From Alteromonas sp. V450 (GTDB taxonomy: Bacteria; Pseudomonadota; Gammaproteobacteria; Enterobacterales; Alteromonadaceae), in the NCBI RefSeq assembly GCF_001885075.1, contig NZ_MODU01000004.1, positions 1,178,001 to 1,242,000 of the forward strand: a stretch of 64,000 nt of DNA. Direction: 5' to 3'. Shown piece after piece: positions 1 through 8,558 of the stretch. The notes under the pieces are model-generated. The model did no database searches and was not told where the DNA came from. It worked only from the letters and a program-made list of their open reading frames with translations. Each line of letters opens with the position of its first letter. Within the stretch, counting starts at the first letter, position 1. A program made the position numbers and the translations under genes.

Positions 1-62
1 CCTACTTCAGGAAGCTGACCTTTTGTCGTAACCGTATTACCTTGAAAAGTAACTGATGCCAT
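1..62 (-). CDS. tpx: Thiol peroxidase, N-terminal fragment cut by the window edge
   Basis: Only the first 20 codons lie in the window. The peptide begins MASVTFQGNTVTTKGQLPEV, the usual opening of the bacterial thiol peroxidase Tpx, a peroxiredoxin that reduces hydroperoxides using thioredoxin. The peroxidatic cysteine would lie outside the window. The ATG at 62-60 is preceded by a good ribosome binding site (GGAG about seven bases upstream on the minus strand). The identification rests on a short stretch, but the match to the family start is characteristic. Confidence 0.8.
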   Translation of the reverse strand, partial: MASVTFQGNTVTTKGQLPEV

Positions 63-136
63 TCGCTTTCTCCGTGGTTTGTTAATATAAAATAGTGGAT
101 GTAAAACAATACTTTCGCAAATAAAAGTGACACTTT

Positions 137-829
137 TTAGACGTTACTTTTAACCTGAGACTCGGCAAAGGCAAGCTTGTGTTTCAAATGCGGCTTCCCC
201 TTTAAGTACTCTCGTCTAAAAACGCTGAAGTAATGTGCTAATGTTTGTGCTCCCTGCTTTTGATTTGCAAGTGCTAGTACACTGATACCAACTTCAGCAG
301 TACAGTGTTGAAAATCATGGGTAGATTCGCGTAGTAAGTAATCTGAAGCGACATCCATGCTCACGCCTAACACAGGAAAGTCATGCAAGTAAGGGCTCTT
401 CACGAACATTTTTTTTGCTTCACGCCACGTTCCATCCAAGAAAATAAATAGTAACGTTTTTCCTGTATTCAATGGTGGCGTATCAATACAACGTTCAGTG
501 TCAGCATACTCGTGTGGAAATACCACAATAGGAAAATATTTCTCGTTACGCAATAACGCCAATAGCGCCTCTTCTGGCTCGGTGCGCTTCCACAAAAATG
601 CGTGGTTATCTTTAACCACGTCCGCAATTAAACGGCCAGTATTAGTAGGTTTATAATATTCGCCTTTGTACATCAAGAACAAGACCGCCACATCGGTGCC
701 AGCCTCAGGCTTAAATTCACAAATACAGTTTTGCGTTGGAAGCAGACACGCGTCGCAGCGAATTACTTTACTCCCACGCGCGTGGAATGGACGCTCAGCA
801 CGAGATAACTCGTCTAAACGAAGTGACAT
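137..829 (-). CDS. tapT: DTW-domain tRNA-uridine aminocarboxypropyltransferase (TapT/YfiP type)
   Basis: The protein of about 230 residues matches the DTW family throughout. It has an N-terminal zinc-type cysteine cluster (CDAC...CIC), the PSNTGRL-like segment KPTNTGRLIADV, the signature DGTWREAKKMF with the D-T-W triad, and the conserved HCTAEVG stretch. E. coli YfiP (TapT) makes acp3U at position 47 of tRNAs using S-adenosylmethionine. The frame is open upstream to an ATG at 901, but the ATG at 829 (MSLRLDELSRAERPF) aligns with the start of the E. coli protein, so I prefer it; neither start has a strong Shine-Dalgarno sequence. The gene is monocistronic between tpx and a divergent lipoprotein gene. 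Confidence 0.85.
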   Translation of the reverse strand: MSLRLDELSRAERPFHARGSKVIRCDACLLPTQNCICEFKPEAGTDVAVLFLMYKGEYYKPTNTGRLIADVVKDNHAFLWKRTEPEEALLALLRNEKYFPIVVFPHEYADTERCIDTPPLNTGKTLLFIFLDGTWREAKKMFVKSPYLHDFPVLGVSMDVASDYLLRESTHDFQHCTAEVGISVLALANQKQGAQTLAHYFSVFRREYLKGKPHLKHKLAFAESQVKSNV

Positions 830-1102
830 TACAGAATTCAAAGGCAGTGCTTTCAGTGCAATAATAATGTAGGGAAATTTACCATATCTGAGGTTCTCCA
901 CATAGCTTGGTGAAAAGTTTTATTCATACGAGCCCTCAATATTACTGAATATACAAAACCCTTGAGTTCAATATGGCTATGTAGAAACGTAGATGTCAAA
1001 ATCTTTGTACGTAGCTGTTTTATCGTTTTTTTTTACCCTTCGTTTACCCACCTTCTTGTAACGTAAAGCTCTACCCTTTCAATCAAAGAAGCGAGACAGG
1101 TA

Positions 1103-2251
1103 ATGAAAGTTAAAACATTAGCAATAACTGGGCTATTCTCACTAAGTTTAGGTGTGCTTGGAGGCTGCGGTTCAAATAACGATGCTGAAACGCCAGTAAC
1201 TACACCTCTAACATTGTCGGAAAGCCTACAAACGCTGCTGGATTCAACCGTTGGCAATGATGTTCCAGGGTTGATTTTACATGTAGAAGGACCAGATATT
1301 GATTTCACTGGCGTTGCAGGAGTATCCGATATAGACAGTTTTTCGCCTATGCAGCCGGATCACCAGATGCCAGTAGGAAGTGCGGGTAAAAAAGCAACTG
1401 CTTTACTCGTAGCTATGTTACATGAAGATCAGATGTTGGATCTTGACGACCCTATTTCGCAATACCTCCCCAGTGAGATCTTAAGCAGGATAGCGCACAG
1501 CGATCTAATCACCATTCGCCAGCTACTAAATCACACCGCGGGCGTACACGATTACCTTGACTCAGACACAGCTGGTGAGTGGTTTGACTATGCAATCGAA
1601 ACGGTTGGCGAACTTAAAACCGACATTGACGCGCTTGCATTCATCTACGATAAACCTGCTTATTTCGCGCCTGGCACAGGTGTAAAGTATTCGAACTCAG
1701 GATATCTTCTTGTGGGACTAATACTTGATCAAGTGTTAGGTGAACACCACTCAACAGCTCTTAGAAATCGCGTTTTAATACCGCTTGGACTCAACAACAC
1801 TTATTACAGCGGAATTGAGAACAGCCTCGGTACAGCAATTTCAGGCTACATAAGGGAAGATGGTGAGATGGAAAACACCAAACCATTTTATGAAAGTGTG
1901 GGTGTAGCAGACGCGCCATTAGTTAGTACAGCAAGCGACCTTAGCCATTTATTACGCGAAATAATCACTGATGATTCTGTGGTAACGGATGATATACGCA
2001 AACTATTACTCGGTGAATCGAGTGTAGTTGAAACCTCTTACGGATTTAATTTTGGTTTAGGTTTGTTCGTTGATTCAATAAATGGGCAACTTGCTTACCA
2101 CCATGGCGGCGCAGAAGTGGGTTATGAGACGCGTAACATATACCTTGTAGAGCGTGATACAACAGTCACACTTTTTTCTAACTGTCATGGATATGACGAG
2201 TGTGATGATAAAACAGCGCTACTTGTTCAACAGATATTGGCAAGACTTTAG
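1103..2251 (+). CDS. Beta-lactamase-family serine hydrolase, lipoprotein
   Basis: This is a 382-residue member of the class C beta-lactamase/penicillin-binding-protein-like hydrolase superfamily. It opens with a lipoprotein signal ending in a lipobox LGGC with Cys22 as the predicted lipidated residue, so it should be anchored in the cell envelope. The active-site motifs are visible: SAGK at 93-96 (SxxK), YSN at 196-198 (YxN) and HHGG at about 333-336 (HxG). Substrate cannot be told; relatives include D-alanyl-D-alanine peptidases and esterases. The start follows GACAGGTA. A response regulator and a sensor kinase follow on the same strand within 80 bases, which suggests joint transcription and a cell-wall or small-molecule sensing role (inference). 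Confidence 0.82.
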   Translation: MKVKTLAITGLFSLSLGVLGGCGSNNDAETPVTTPLTLSESLQTLLDSTVGNDVPGLILHVEGPDIDFTGVAGVSDIDSFSPMQPDHQMPVGSAGKKATALLVAMLHEDQMLDLDDPISQYLPSEILSRIAHSDLITIRQLLNHTAGVHDYLDSDTAGEWFDYAIETVGELKTDIDALAFIYDKPAYFAPGTGVKYSNSGYLLVGLILDQVLGEHHSTALRNRVLIPLGLNNTYYSGIENSLGTAISGYIREDGEMENTKPFYESVGVADAPLVSTASDLSHLLREIITDDSVVTDDIRKLLLGESSVVETSYGFNFGLGLFVDSINGQLAYHHGGAEVGYETRNIYLVERDTTVTLFSNCHGYDECDDKTALLVQQILARL

Positions 2252-2328
2252 TTTTGCCAAACAGAGCCTTTGACAAATACCCCTATACCGTTCAATTATT
2301 ATCAACTAACTTGCAAAAAAGGGTCAGT

Positions 2329-3027
2329 ATGAAACGCAACTCGCTTTCCATTTTATTGATTGAAGACAATTTAGCTTTGGCTAAACAGATCTGTCAGTTA
2401 TTGGAAAGTAAAGGCTGGCTTGTTGATTATGCTGAGACCGGTGAGCAGGGTCTGTTGCTTGCTTTAAGCCATCGCTTCGATGTCATTATTCTAGATTTAA
2501 ATTTACCTGATATTGATGGACTTGAAGTGTGTGAAAGAATTAAGCAGCAGCAGACCCGCATTACACCTATTTTAATGCTGACCGCACGAGACGCTTTCAA
2601 TGACAAAGCAAAAGGATTCATGTGCGGTACTGATGACTACCTGACTAAACCCTGTGATTTGAGAGAATTAGCAATGCGATGTGAGGCACTCGGTAGGCGC
2701 CATCAATTGCACACGGAGACCACAATAACGAAAGGGCTTCTTACACTTGATACTCGAGCCTTTACTGTTACTTGGGCAAACACACCGCTACATATCACTA
2801 AAACCGGTTTTAAAATTTTACAGCAGCTTGCCAAAGCATACCCTTACCCTGTGGCAAGAAGCGATCTGATTAACGAAGTGTGGGGAAATGACCCACCAGA
2901 AACTAATTCGTTAAAAGCACACTTGTACAACTTGCGCAAAGCGTTGGAGCAAGGTGATAAGCCGCCAGAACTTCAAACTATCAGTAATATTGGCTATCGT
3001 ATTGTAGGGCTTGATGAAAAAAATTAG
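2329..3027 (+). CDS. OmpR/PhoB-family response regulator
   Basis: The protein of 232 residues has a receiver domain followed by a winged-helix DNA-binding domain. In the receiver I see the acidic pair E12-D13, the phosphoacceptor Asp56 in IILDLNLP, Thr85 and Lys107 in YLTKP. The C-terminal part ends with the typical SLKAHLYNLRKAL and ISNIGYRI segments of the OmpR effector domain. I start at the ATG at 2329, preceded by AAAAAAGGG; the frame is open to a TTG at 2254, but those extra 25 residues do not resemble a receiver. The 3' end overlaps the downstream kinase gene by 14 bases, so the two are translationally coupled and very probably a cognate pair. Confidence 0.88.
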   Translation: MKRNSLSILLIEDNLALAKQICQLLESKGWLVDYAETGEQGLLLALSHRFDVIILDLNLPDIDGLEVCERIKQQQTRITPILMLTARDAFNDKAKGFMCGTDDYLTKPCDLRELAMRCEALGRRHQLHTETTITKGLLTLDTRAFTVTWANTPLHITKTGFKILQQLAKAYPYPVARSDLINEVWGNDPPETNSLKAHLYNLRKALEQGDKPPELQTISNIGYRIVGLDEKN

Positions 3028-4216
3028 CGGTATTCGCGCTCAATTATTCTTTGGATTTGGTGGCCTTGTTCTGGTTATCAGTCTTTTTTATTCACGATTA
3101 ACGTTTTTGTTTGTCGATGTTACGCAGGATATTGTGGGCGGTTACGTAGTCAATAGAGAGCTTACCCACCTCAATCCATCACTCGTAACAAACAACCAGG
3201 CTGAACACTTCATACATCAGCAGGTTGTTATTGTGGACAGCAAATTTCTCTTTTCACAGGAATCTCTGACAGCATCAGTTCACGACGAATCACTGTATAA
3301 ATTGTCGATTAATAACGCAGTAGGATACGCTTCGAAGATACCTAATAATGACGATGCCTGGTTGTTGGTCAACTTAGAAAACACAACCCCTTTGTCTGCT
3401 TTTTATTCGGTGTTTCATGTATTCCTTTTTAGCATTTTCATCGCTGTTATTATTCTTTCTGTATTAAGTACGTGGTTCATCGCTTCAAAATTATCTCACC
3501 CCATTCGAAGTCTCACACATGCAGTATCGCAACAGCGCCGTGACGTTGATTGCGTAATGTATGAGGCCAGTCGTTTAGATGAGATAGGTCAGTTAGCAAA
3601 TGCATTCGAAGAAACCTATGGGGAACTGCAACGTTCTTGGAAAAGAGAACACGATTTTGCCAGTGACGTTAGCCACGAATTGAGGACTCCTGTAGCCCTT
3701 ATCAGAAATACCTTAGAGCTGAATCAGTCTACTCGCCTTAAAGCGGAAGAACGGCAACTCATTGAACAATCAACCTCAACATTACAATCTACGATAGAAG
3801 TTTTGCTGGCGCTAGCAAGAAAAGAAAACCTAATTTTTGAACGCACTCCCTTGTTGCCAATTTTGGAGCGCGTTGCCCTTGCTATTCACCACATACACCC
3901 CGAGCAAGTATTCGATGTTGAATTACATGTATCAGCAGATATACAGGTTTACGGCAATGCTAATTTGATTAGTCTACTTTGCCAAAATCTGCTCAATAAC
4001 GGCTTTTATCATGGTGATGGGAAAAACATGAAAGTGTACCAGCGCGACCAAAGTATCGTGTTCGAAAACCCATTGGATAAGCATAAGTCTTCGGTATACC
4101 AAGGTATTGGACATGGTCAATATTTAGTAAAACGTGTTGCACAGGTCATGGGATGGCACCTAACTATTGAGTATGACCGTGATTATTATCGCGTTACTCT
4201 GTCTTCATTTGAATAA
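3014..4216 (+). CDS. Sensor histidine kinase with unusual ATP-binding G1 box
   Basis: The protein of about 400 residues has two predicted membrane spans (about 12-32 and 133-157) flanking a periplasmic sensor region of about 100 residues, then a HAMP-like linker and a HisKA dimerisation domain with the phosphorylated His221 in DVSHELRTPVALI. The catalytic domain has an N box (LLCQNLLNNGFYHG) and a G2-like loop GIGHGQYLVKR, but the expected DxGxG G1 box is replaced by FENPLDK. It is the probable partner of the overlapping response regulator. The ATG at 3014 is chosen over the TTG three bases earlier. The 3' end overlaps the convergent membrane-protein gene by 23 bases. Confidence 0.85.
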   Translation: MKKISGIRAQLFFGFGGLVLVISLFYSRLTFLFVDVTQDIVGGYVVNRELTHLNPSLVTNNQAEHFIHQQVVIVDSKFLFSQESLTASVHDESLYKLSINNAVGYASKIPNNDDAWLLVNLENTTPLSAFYSVFHVFLFSIFIAVIILSVLSTWFIASKLSHPIRSLTHAVSQQRRDVDCVMYEASRLDEIGQLANAFEETYGELQRSWKREHDFASDVSHELRTPVALIRNTLELNQSTRLKAEERQLIEQSTSTLQSTIEVLLALARKENLIFERTPLLPILERVALAIHHIHPEQVFDVELHVSADIQVYGNANLISLLCQNLLNNGFYHGDGKNMKVYQRDQSIVFENPLDKHKSSVYQGIGHGQYLVKRVAQVMGWHLTIEYDRDYYRVTLSSFE

Positions 4217-4910
4217 CGTGTGGTGGTTTTGGCAGCGTTGTCATTATCAAGGCAATCCAAAAGAACCAGATAATTTGCAATAAACCAAACACAACCCCTG
4301 CATCTTGAAGTCTTGGAATAATCGTAAGACAACCAATCCCTCCTACAAGGAAACCAAAATAATGCAGCTTTCTAGGCCCTTTCTGGCTTCTGTGCATCTG
4401 AAAAGTGATGATACAAAGCCATACTCCCCCAATCCATTCAATACCGTCCCCCATCCCCATTTGAATGGCATAAATGACATACCACACTGAAGACTGTTGA
4501 TGAGCGGGTAAAGAAAGTAAGTATTCGATGGTAAAAATTGCAATCAAACCACAGCTAAATGTATAGGAGGCCCAAATGAAGCCCACTAGTGTAGCAAAGT
4601 GAAAGGTTAAGGTTTCTTCACGCTTCGTCCATTGTTCAAGGCCATTAATTAACACCAGCAGGCTACTGCCAAAGATTACAAAAATAACAAAGTACCACGC
4701 TTGAAAGAACCGACCGTGGGACAGAATAAACTGAAGTCGTTGTGTTGGATTAAGATGTATTCCTGGTTCAATCCAAAAAATCATTATAAAGCCAACAACA
4801 AAGCACAACGCACAAACAAGCGATGCTATGCCTGTATTTACAAAAGCATATGTTTGTGAGCTGTTTCTAGGTTGTGAAAAAAGCAATGTCCCTAACCTAA
4901 CGATTGGCAT
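4194..4910 (-). CDS. Hypothetical multi-span membrane protein
   Basis: I do not recognise a named family. The 238-residue product is very hydrophobic, with about six or seven possible membrane segments (for example around 28-50, 74-92, 104-128, 139-180, 186-203 and 208-228), and many aromatic residues. The segment MGMGDGIEWIGGVWL between two spans is distinctive. It is transcribed toward the histidine kinase and the two coding ends overlap by 23 bases. No clear Shine-Dalgarno sequence precedes the ATG at 4910, so the start is uncertain. Confidence 0.6.
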   Translation of the reverse strand: MPIVRLGTLLFSQPRNSSQTYAFVNTGIASLVCALCFVVGFIMIFWIEPGIHLNPTQRLQFILSHGRFFQAWYFVIFVIFGSSLLVLINGLEQWTKREETLTFHFATLVGFIWASYTFSCGLIAIFTIEYLLSLPAHQQSSVWYVIYAIQMGMGDGIEWIGGVWLCIITFQMHRSQKGPRKLHYFGFLVGGIGCLTIIPRLQDAGVVFGLLQIIWFFWIALIMTTLPKPPHVIQMKTE

Positions 4911-5119
4911 TTTCGTTTGAATAGATTAACACTAACGCAGTGCTCTTCGTATGAAGCAAAAATCTAAATTACCTACACTATGGATATATTGGCACTACAA
5001 GCGCACAATAATCTACGCCAAGGCGTATTAAATTGTAAATAATAGCGACACTCAGTATCAACGTACAGATATTGCTCAAAGGGGCTGTTATTAATGCGCA
5101 GTGATATAAGAGTCCGTTT

Positions 5120-6148
5120 TTATAAAGAGAAAGTAGGAAAAAGTGATGACTCTTCTTTCATTAATTCGGCTAGCTTCCTTTTTATTTCATTACGCTGAAA
5201 TTCGTTGTTCACGTTATTTCTAATGTTCTGTAATGCCATAAAATAGGCTTTATTAAGCGCGTTTTCTGAATTAACACTTACGTGAGGAATAACGCCAACT
5301 CCCTCCCAGTTTGTTTCTGTAATTGGGTTTATTGCCATTGCAACAGGTATTCCCGCCCTATATCCATGTTCAATATCAAACCATTGCCACGGATTCGCTC
5401 CTCCTTTGCTCGGTTGCCCGACAAGCGTTGCACGCCCTAAGTGTTTAAAGTTATATGCAAATTCCTCTGCTGCAGAAAAAGTATTGTTACTGATGAGAAT
5501 ATAGACAGAGAACGGCGCCGGAAAAACCGTTTCAACATTTTCAAATGTCCAGAACTCCGACGTACTATCTGTCTGCCTAGTGTAAAAGCTATTTAGGTGT
5601 GTTTTTTTTGCAAAGAAATGACTGCTCAGATACTGAACCATCTCCGCACTTCCTCCCCCATTATTTCTTAGGTCAAGAATTAGCGCATCGGTATTTGATA
5701 AAAACGTTAAGGCACTGCTTACCGTTGCTTTTGACGCCTCGGTCAACGAAGCAAAACCCCAAAAGTCGATATAGCCAATGTTACCTTCTAGCACTTCTAC
5801 TTTATTGAAGCCTGAGTTGTTTCTATTTAGCCGTTTAAACCAGCTTTCCTGTTGAGGGGCGCTTTGGTTTGTGTCTGAAACAAATTGAACCGTAAAATGT
5901 TTATCAAACGTGTTTAGCTCTCGAGTTAATTGAGAGGCTAAGTCGTTCGGCGTTTTAATTGCATAGAACGCTTCGCTATTTTGATAATCGAGTAACGCCT
6001 GTTTTATTTGGGAAGTATGGTCAGTTAACACATATTTTTCTTCTATTGTGGTCAATAGAGACAGGAGCACTGCGCTATTAACTCCTTCTTCACGAGCGAC
6101 AGCTGCTGCACACCAAACACATGTGATGATTAAAAACCAATATTTCAA
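5120..6148 (-). CDS. Secreted S41-family (tail-specific type) serine peptidase
   Basis: The 342-residue protein begins with a signal peptide (hydrophobic residues 4-17, likely cut after AAAVA). The core matches the S41 peptidase fold: GNIGYIDFWGF, the substrate-binding strand LILDLRNNGGGSAEMVQYL, the nucleophile region NNTFSAAEEFAY with Ser225 as the probable catalytic serine, and GQPSKGGANP. I see no PDZ domain, so it resembles the shorter tricorn-like or IRBP-like members rather than Prc/CtpA. The start is a TTG at 6148 with a well-placed AAGGA. It should act in the periplasm or outside; the substrate is unknown. Confidence 0.8.
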   Translation of the reverse strand: MKYWFLIITCVWCAAAVAREEGVNSAVLLSLLTTIEEKYVLTDHTSQIKQALLDYQNSEAFYAIKTPNDLASQLTRELNTFDKHFTVQFVSDTNQSAPQQESWFKRLNRNNSGFNKVEVLEGNIGYIDFWGFASLTEASKATVSSALTFLSNTDALILDLRNNGGGSAEMVQYLSSHFFAKKTHLNSFYTRQTDSTSEFWTFENVETVFPAPFSVYILISNNTFSAAEEFAYNFKHLGRATLVGQPSKGGANPWQWFDIEHGYRAGIPVAMAINPITETNWEGVGVIPHVSVNSENALNKAYFMALQNIRNNVNNEFQRNEIKRKLAELMKEESSLFPTFSL

Positions 6149-6300
6149 ACCAATTCCTTTTCATTCCCTGTCATTTTTGTAGGCAAAAAGCCTGAACAAT
6201 TTTAAATCGCTTTGCCGTACCGTCATCGCACTTATTGCAGATTATGGCTTTGTTATGTGAATGAAGACCAGAACCTATCTGGCCTCTTTTGGGTACACGC

Positions 6301-6906
6301 CTAATATTCGTAACGTACAAATAGACTGATGGCATCTGTATCAGAATATTTTGTATATTCTGCACCTACCAACATCCAATCAAATTCGTACATTGCGCCT
6401 AGGTGGTAGGCTTTTTGATCGGCGTTGTTGGGAAGGTTCTGCCATTCAAGCCCACCATACAAGTTTAACTTGTCTGAATAGTCATAATGGATAAAACCGC
6501 TAATTCCCTCGTACTTCGGCTTAGAAATAAAGTATTCTGTTGGGCTACTTCCCTCCAACTCTATCGAGCCGTAGTTTGCGCGAATATCCGCTCTAAGGTT
6601 TGTTGATAGCTTGTATGAGTACCCAAGACTGATATTCCATCGTTCATCTTCAAGCTTTCGATCTCCTGACGTATCATCTAATTTACGAAAACGAAACTCA
6701 GTAAATACATTTTTCCATCCAAAGCCGCCACGCACTTCTGCTCCGCGCAAATCAAAACCGGGTATATCGCCATATGTTGCTTGCATCCCGTGAATTTGAA
6801 GAAAATTCAAATCAGATGCCGATGCAGACATACAAAACGCCCCCACCAAAATTAACGAGAGGTTTCGATTACGATAAGACGTCAAACGATTCCGGGCTAC
6901 CTTCAT
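6301..6906 (-). CDS. Small outer-membrane beta-barrel protein
   Basis: The 201-residue protein has a signal peptide ending about MSASA-SD and then alternating polar and hydrophobic strands rich in Tyr, Gly and Trp. It ends in LFVRYEY, with a terminal aromatic residue, the usual signal for insertion of outer-membrane barrels by the Bam machinery. Its length suggests an eight-stranded barrel. GGAG lies eight bases before the ATG. The function is unknown. It is followed at 150 bases by the S41 peptidase on the same strand. Confidence 0.68.
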   Translation of the reverse strand: MKVARNRLTSYRNRNLSLILVGAFCMSASASDLNFLQIHGMQATYGDIPGFDLRGAEVRGGFGWKNVFTEFRFRKLDDTSGDRKLEDERWNISLGYSYKLSTNLRADIRANYGSIELEGSSPTEYFISKPKYEGISGFIHYDYSDKLNLYGGLEWQNLPNNADQKAYHLGAMYEFDWMLVGAEYTKYSDTDAISLFVRYEY

Positions 6907-7357
6907 AATTGTGCTCCATAATATTTTTAATCGAGCACTAAGAATAAAATTAGATAGGTAAATTTAGAGTAAAAACACTACACAATATTGAAAACTTTCA
7001 TCGCTTGACGTGTCACTTTGCGTAGCCACTTCACACGAATCATTTATTACACTCCAGAAAAAGCATATAAAAATATGAATATAATAACCTTGATGGTTTA
7101 GAGCTAAACGTTTGACAATATTCTTAAATGAATTTTCGCTGTGTTTAAATCACAGTAGAGAATAAGTATAAATGCGCTTCCACAACAAAATGGAAATGAT
7201 ATCAGAAAAGCGTATGGTTTTATAAACGTTGATAATTATCGAATAAGAGTGAAGACCCAGTGTGCTAATGCCGGTTACCGGATGGCATGGCGTTATCAAT
7301 CGTGTAAGGTGAATGCTGATCCCCTTTTATGGGGTAGAAACTTTGAATAAAAGTAAA
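6907..7357. other. AT-rich intergenic region with no gene seen
   Basis: No convincing coding frame or RNA gene is visible in these 450 bases between the outer-membrane protein and the tRNA cluster. There are two small hairpins near the tRNA side: CCGGTTACCGG within a region flanked by ATGCC and GGCAT (about 7268-7288), and CCCC-TTTTAT-GGGG at 7321-7334. The latter may help end the tRNA transcript, although it lacks a U tract on the minus strand. Confidence 0.5.
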
Positions 7358-7444
7358 TGGTGCCCGGGGCCGGACTTGAACCGGCACGCTGTTACCAGCG
7401 AGGGATTTTAAATCCCTTGTGTCTACCAATTTCACCACCCGGGC
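7358..7444 (-). tRNA. tRNA-Leu (anticodon UAA)
   Basis: The minus strand folds as a long-variable-arm tRNA with a GCCCGGG acceptor stem, an anticodon stem-loop AGGGA-TTTAAAA-TCCCT (anticodon TAA), a variable arm CGCTGGTAACAGCG, a GGTTCAAGTCC T arm and an encoded 3' CCA. It is the last of three tRNA genes, in the same order as E. coli glyW-cysT-leuZ. Confidence 0.95.
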
Positions 7445-7503
7445 ATCGGGTTGCTTTTCAGCAAAGGTGTCAGGCGTAGAACCTGATGCTGCGTTGCAGC
7501 GTT

Positions 7504-7577
7504 TGGAGGCGGAACCCGGAGTCGAACCGAGATAGACGGATTTGCAATCCGCTGCATAGCCATTCTGCCATTCCGCC
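7504..7577 (-). tRNA. tRNA-Cys (anticodon GCA)
   Basis: The minus strand folds as a 74-base tRNA with acceptor GGCGGAA/TTCCGCC, an anticodon loop TTGCAAA (GCA), a GGTTCGACTCC T arm, discriminator T and an encoded CCA. It is the middle gene of the Gly-Cys-Leu cluster. Confidence 0.95.
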
Positions 7578-7618
7578 AGATGCGTCTGGCGCGTGATTAA
7601 AACTTATCTCTAAGAGAT

Positions 7619-7694
<76 letters not shown>

Positions 7695-7747
7695 ACGTCT
7701 TAATCGAGCATTTCGTTTGGTTGATGTCCTCTCGAAATGTGGGGTGC

Positions 7748-7775
7748 ATTCTACCTACCCATTCAAAACTGTCAA
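7748..7775 (-). promoter_or_regulatory. Strong sigma-70 promoter of the Gly-Cys-Leu tRNA operon
   Basis: On the minus strand there is a perfect -35 TTGACA, a 16-base spacer and a -10 TAGAAT, followed by the GC-rich discriminator GCACCCC. Such discriminators are typical of stringently controlled stable-RNA promoters. The predicted start lies about 45 bases upstream of tRNA-Gly, so the tRNAs can be made independently of pgsA. Confidence 0.85.
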
Positions 7776-7863
7776 CACAAAAAAGTGTTTAAATTGAGAT
7801 AAATGCGGTTTTTTATGATCGTTTGCTATTTTTTTATTCACTTTGATTAAACCGCGATCAATT

Positions 7864-8436
7864 CTACTTTGCCGCGCCACCTCGAAGGTGTGGCCACGCC
7901 GCTTTTGTATAAACAAACATTGACCATATAGACAGCACCGCAGAGAAATATAAAAGGATATACCCCAAAGAAACCCAGTAAATAGTTATACCCATAAAGG
8001 TTTCTAACCCTGACAATAGCCCAATTAAGGCTAACATTTGTGCCGTTGTTTTTGCTTTGCCTATAAATGATACCTTAACAGCGTCCCTCACCCCGTTCGA
8101 TCCCATCCATTCACGAAGCGCTGAGACATAAATTTCGCGAACCAAAAGAGCTATAGATGGCAAAGTTATCCAAAGGCTCGCATAGCTATGAGTAATCATG
8201 AGAAGAGCAGCACCTACAATAAGTTTATCTGCTACAGGATCTAAGAACGCACCGAAAGGGGTAGATTGCTGTAGTTTCCTTGCTAAATAACCATCAAACC
8301 AGTCGGTAATAGCCGCTAGCCAAAAAATAAATGCGCCCGCCTCATGTGCCCAACGCCAATCAAGAAAATAAACAACTACGAATACAGGAATAAGGATTAC
8401 TCGGAACAAAGTAATACAGTTTGGAATAGTCCACAT
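7864..8436 (-). CDS. pgsA: CDP-diacylglycerol--glycerol-3-phosphate 3-phosphatidyltransferase
   Basis: PgsA makes phosphatidylglycerophosphate, the committed step to phosphatidylglycerol and cardiolipin, in the inner membrane. The 190-residue protein starts MWTIPNCITLFRV and carries the CDP-alcohol phosphotransferase signature, DGYLAR...GAFLDPVADK, with the expected spacing of Asp and Gly residues. Several membrane spans follow. The length fits the family. It lies downstream of uvrC with a gap of about 120 bases and upstream of the tRNA cluster, as in E. coli. Confidence 0.96.
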   Translation of the reverse strand: MWTIPNCITLFRVILIPVFVVVYFLDWRWAHEAGAFIFWLAAITDWFDGYLARKLQQSTPFGAFLDPVADKLIVGAALLMITHSYASLWITLPSIALLVREIYVSALREWMGSNGVRDAVKVSFIGKAKTTAQMLALIGLLSGLETFMGITIYWVSLGYILLYFSAVLSIWSMFVYTKAAWPHLRGGAAK

Positions 8437-8558
8437 AAAAAGTACGTCTCGGTGTTATGCCTCTATGGGCGTTTTAGCGCGCAGCTTGCAAGCTCTGCAT
8501 CTTTCATTTTTGTAACACATTACCCTAATTTGCAATGCATTGCTTGTAACTCGTTTAT

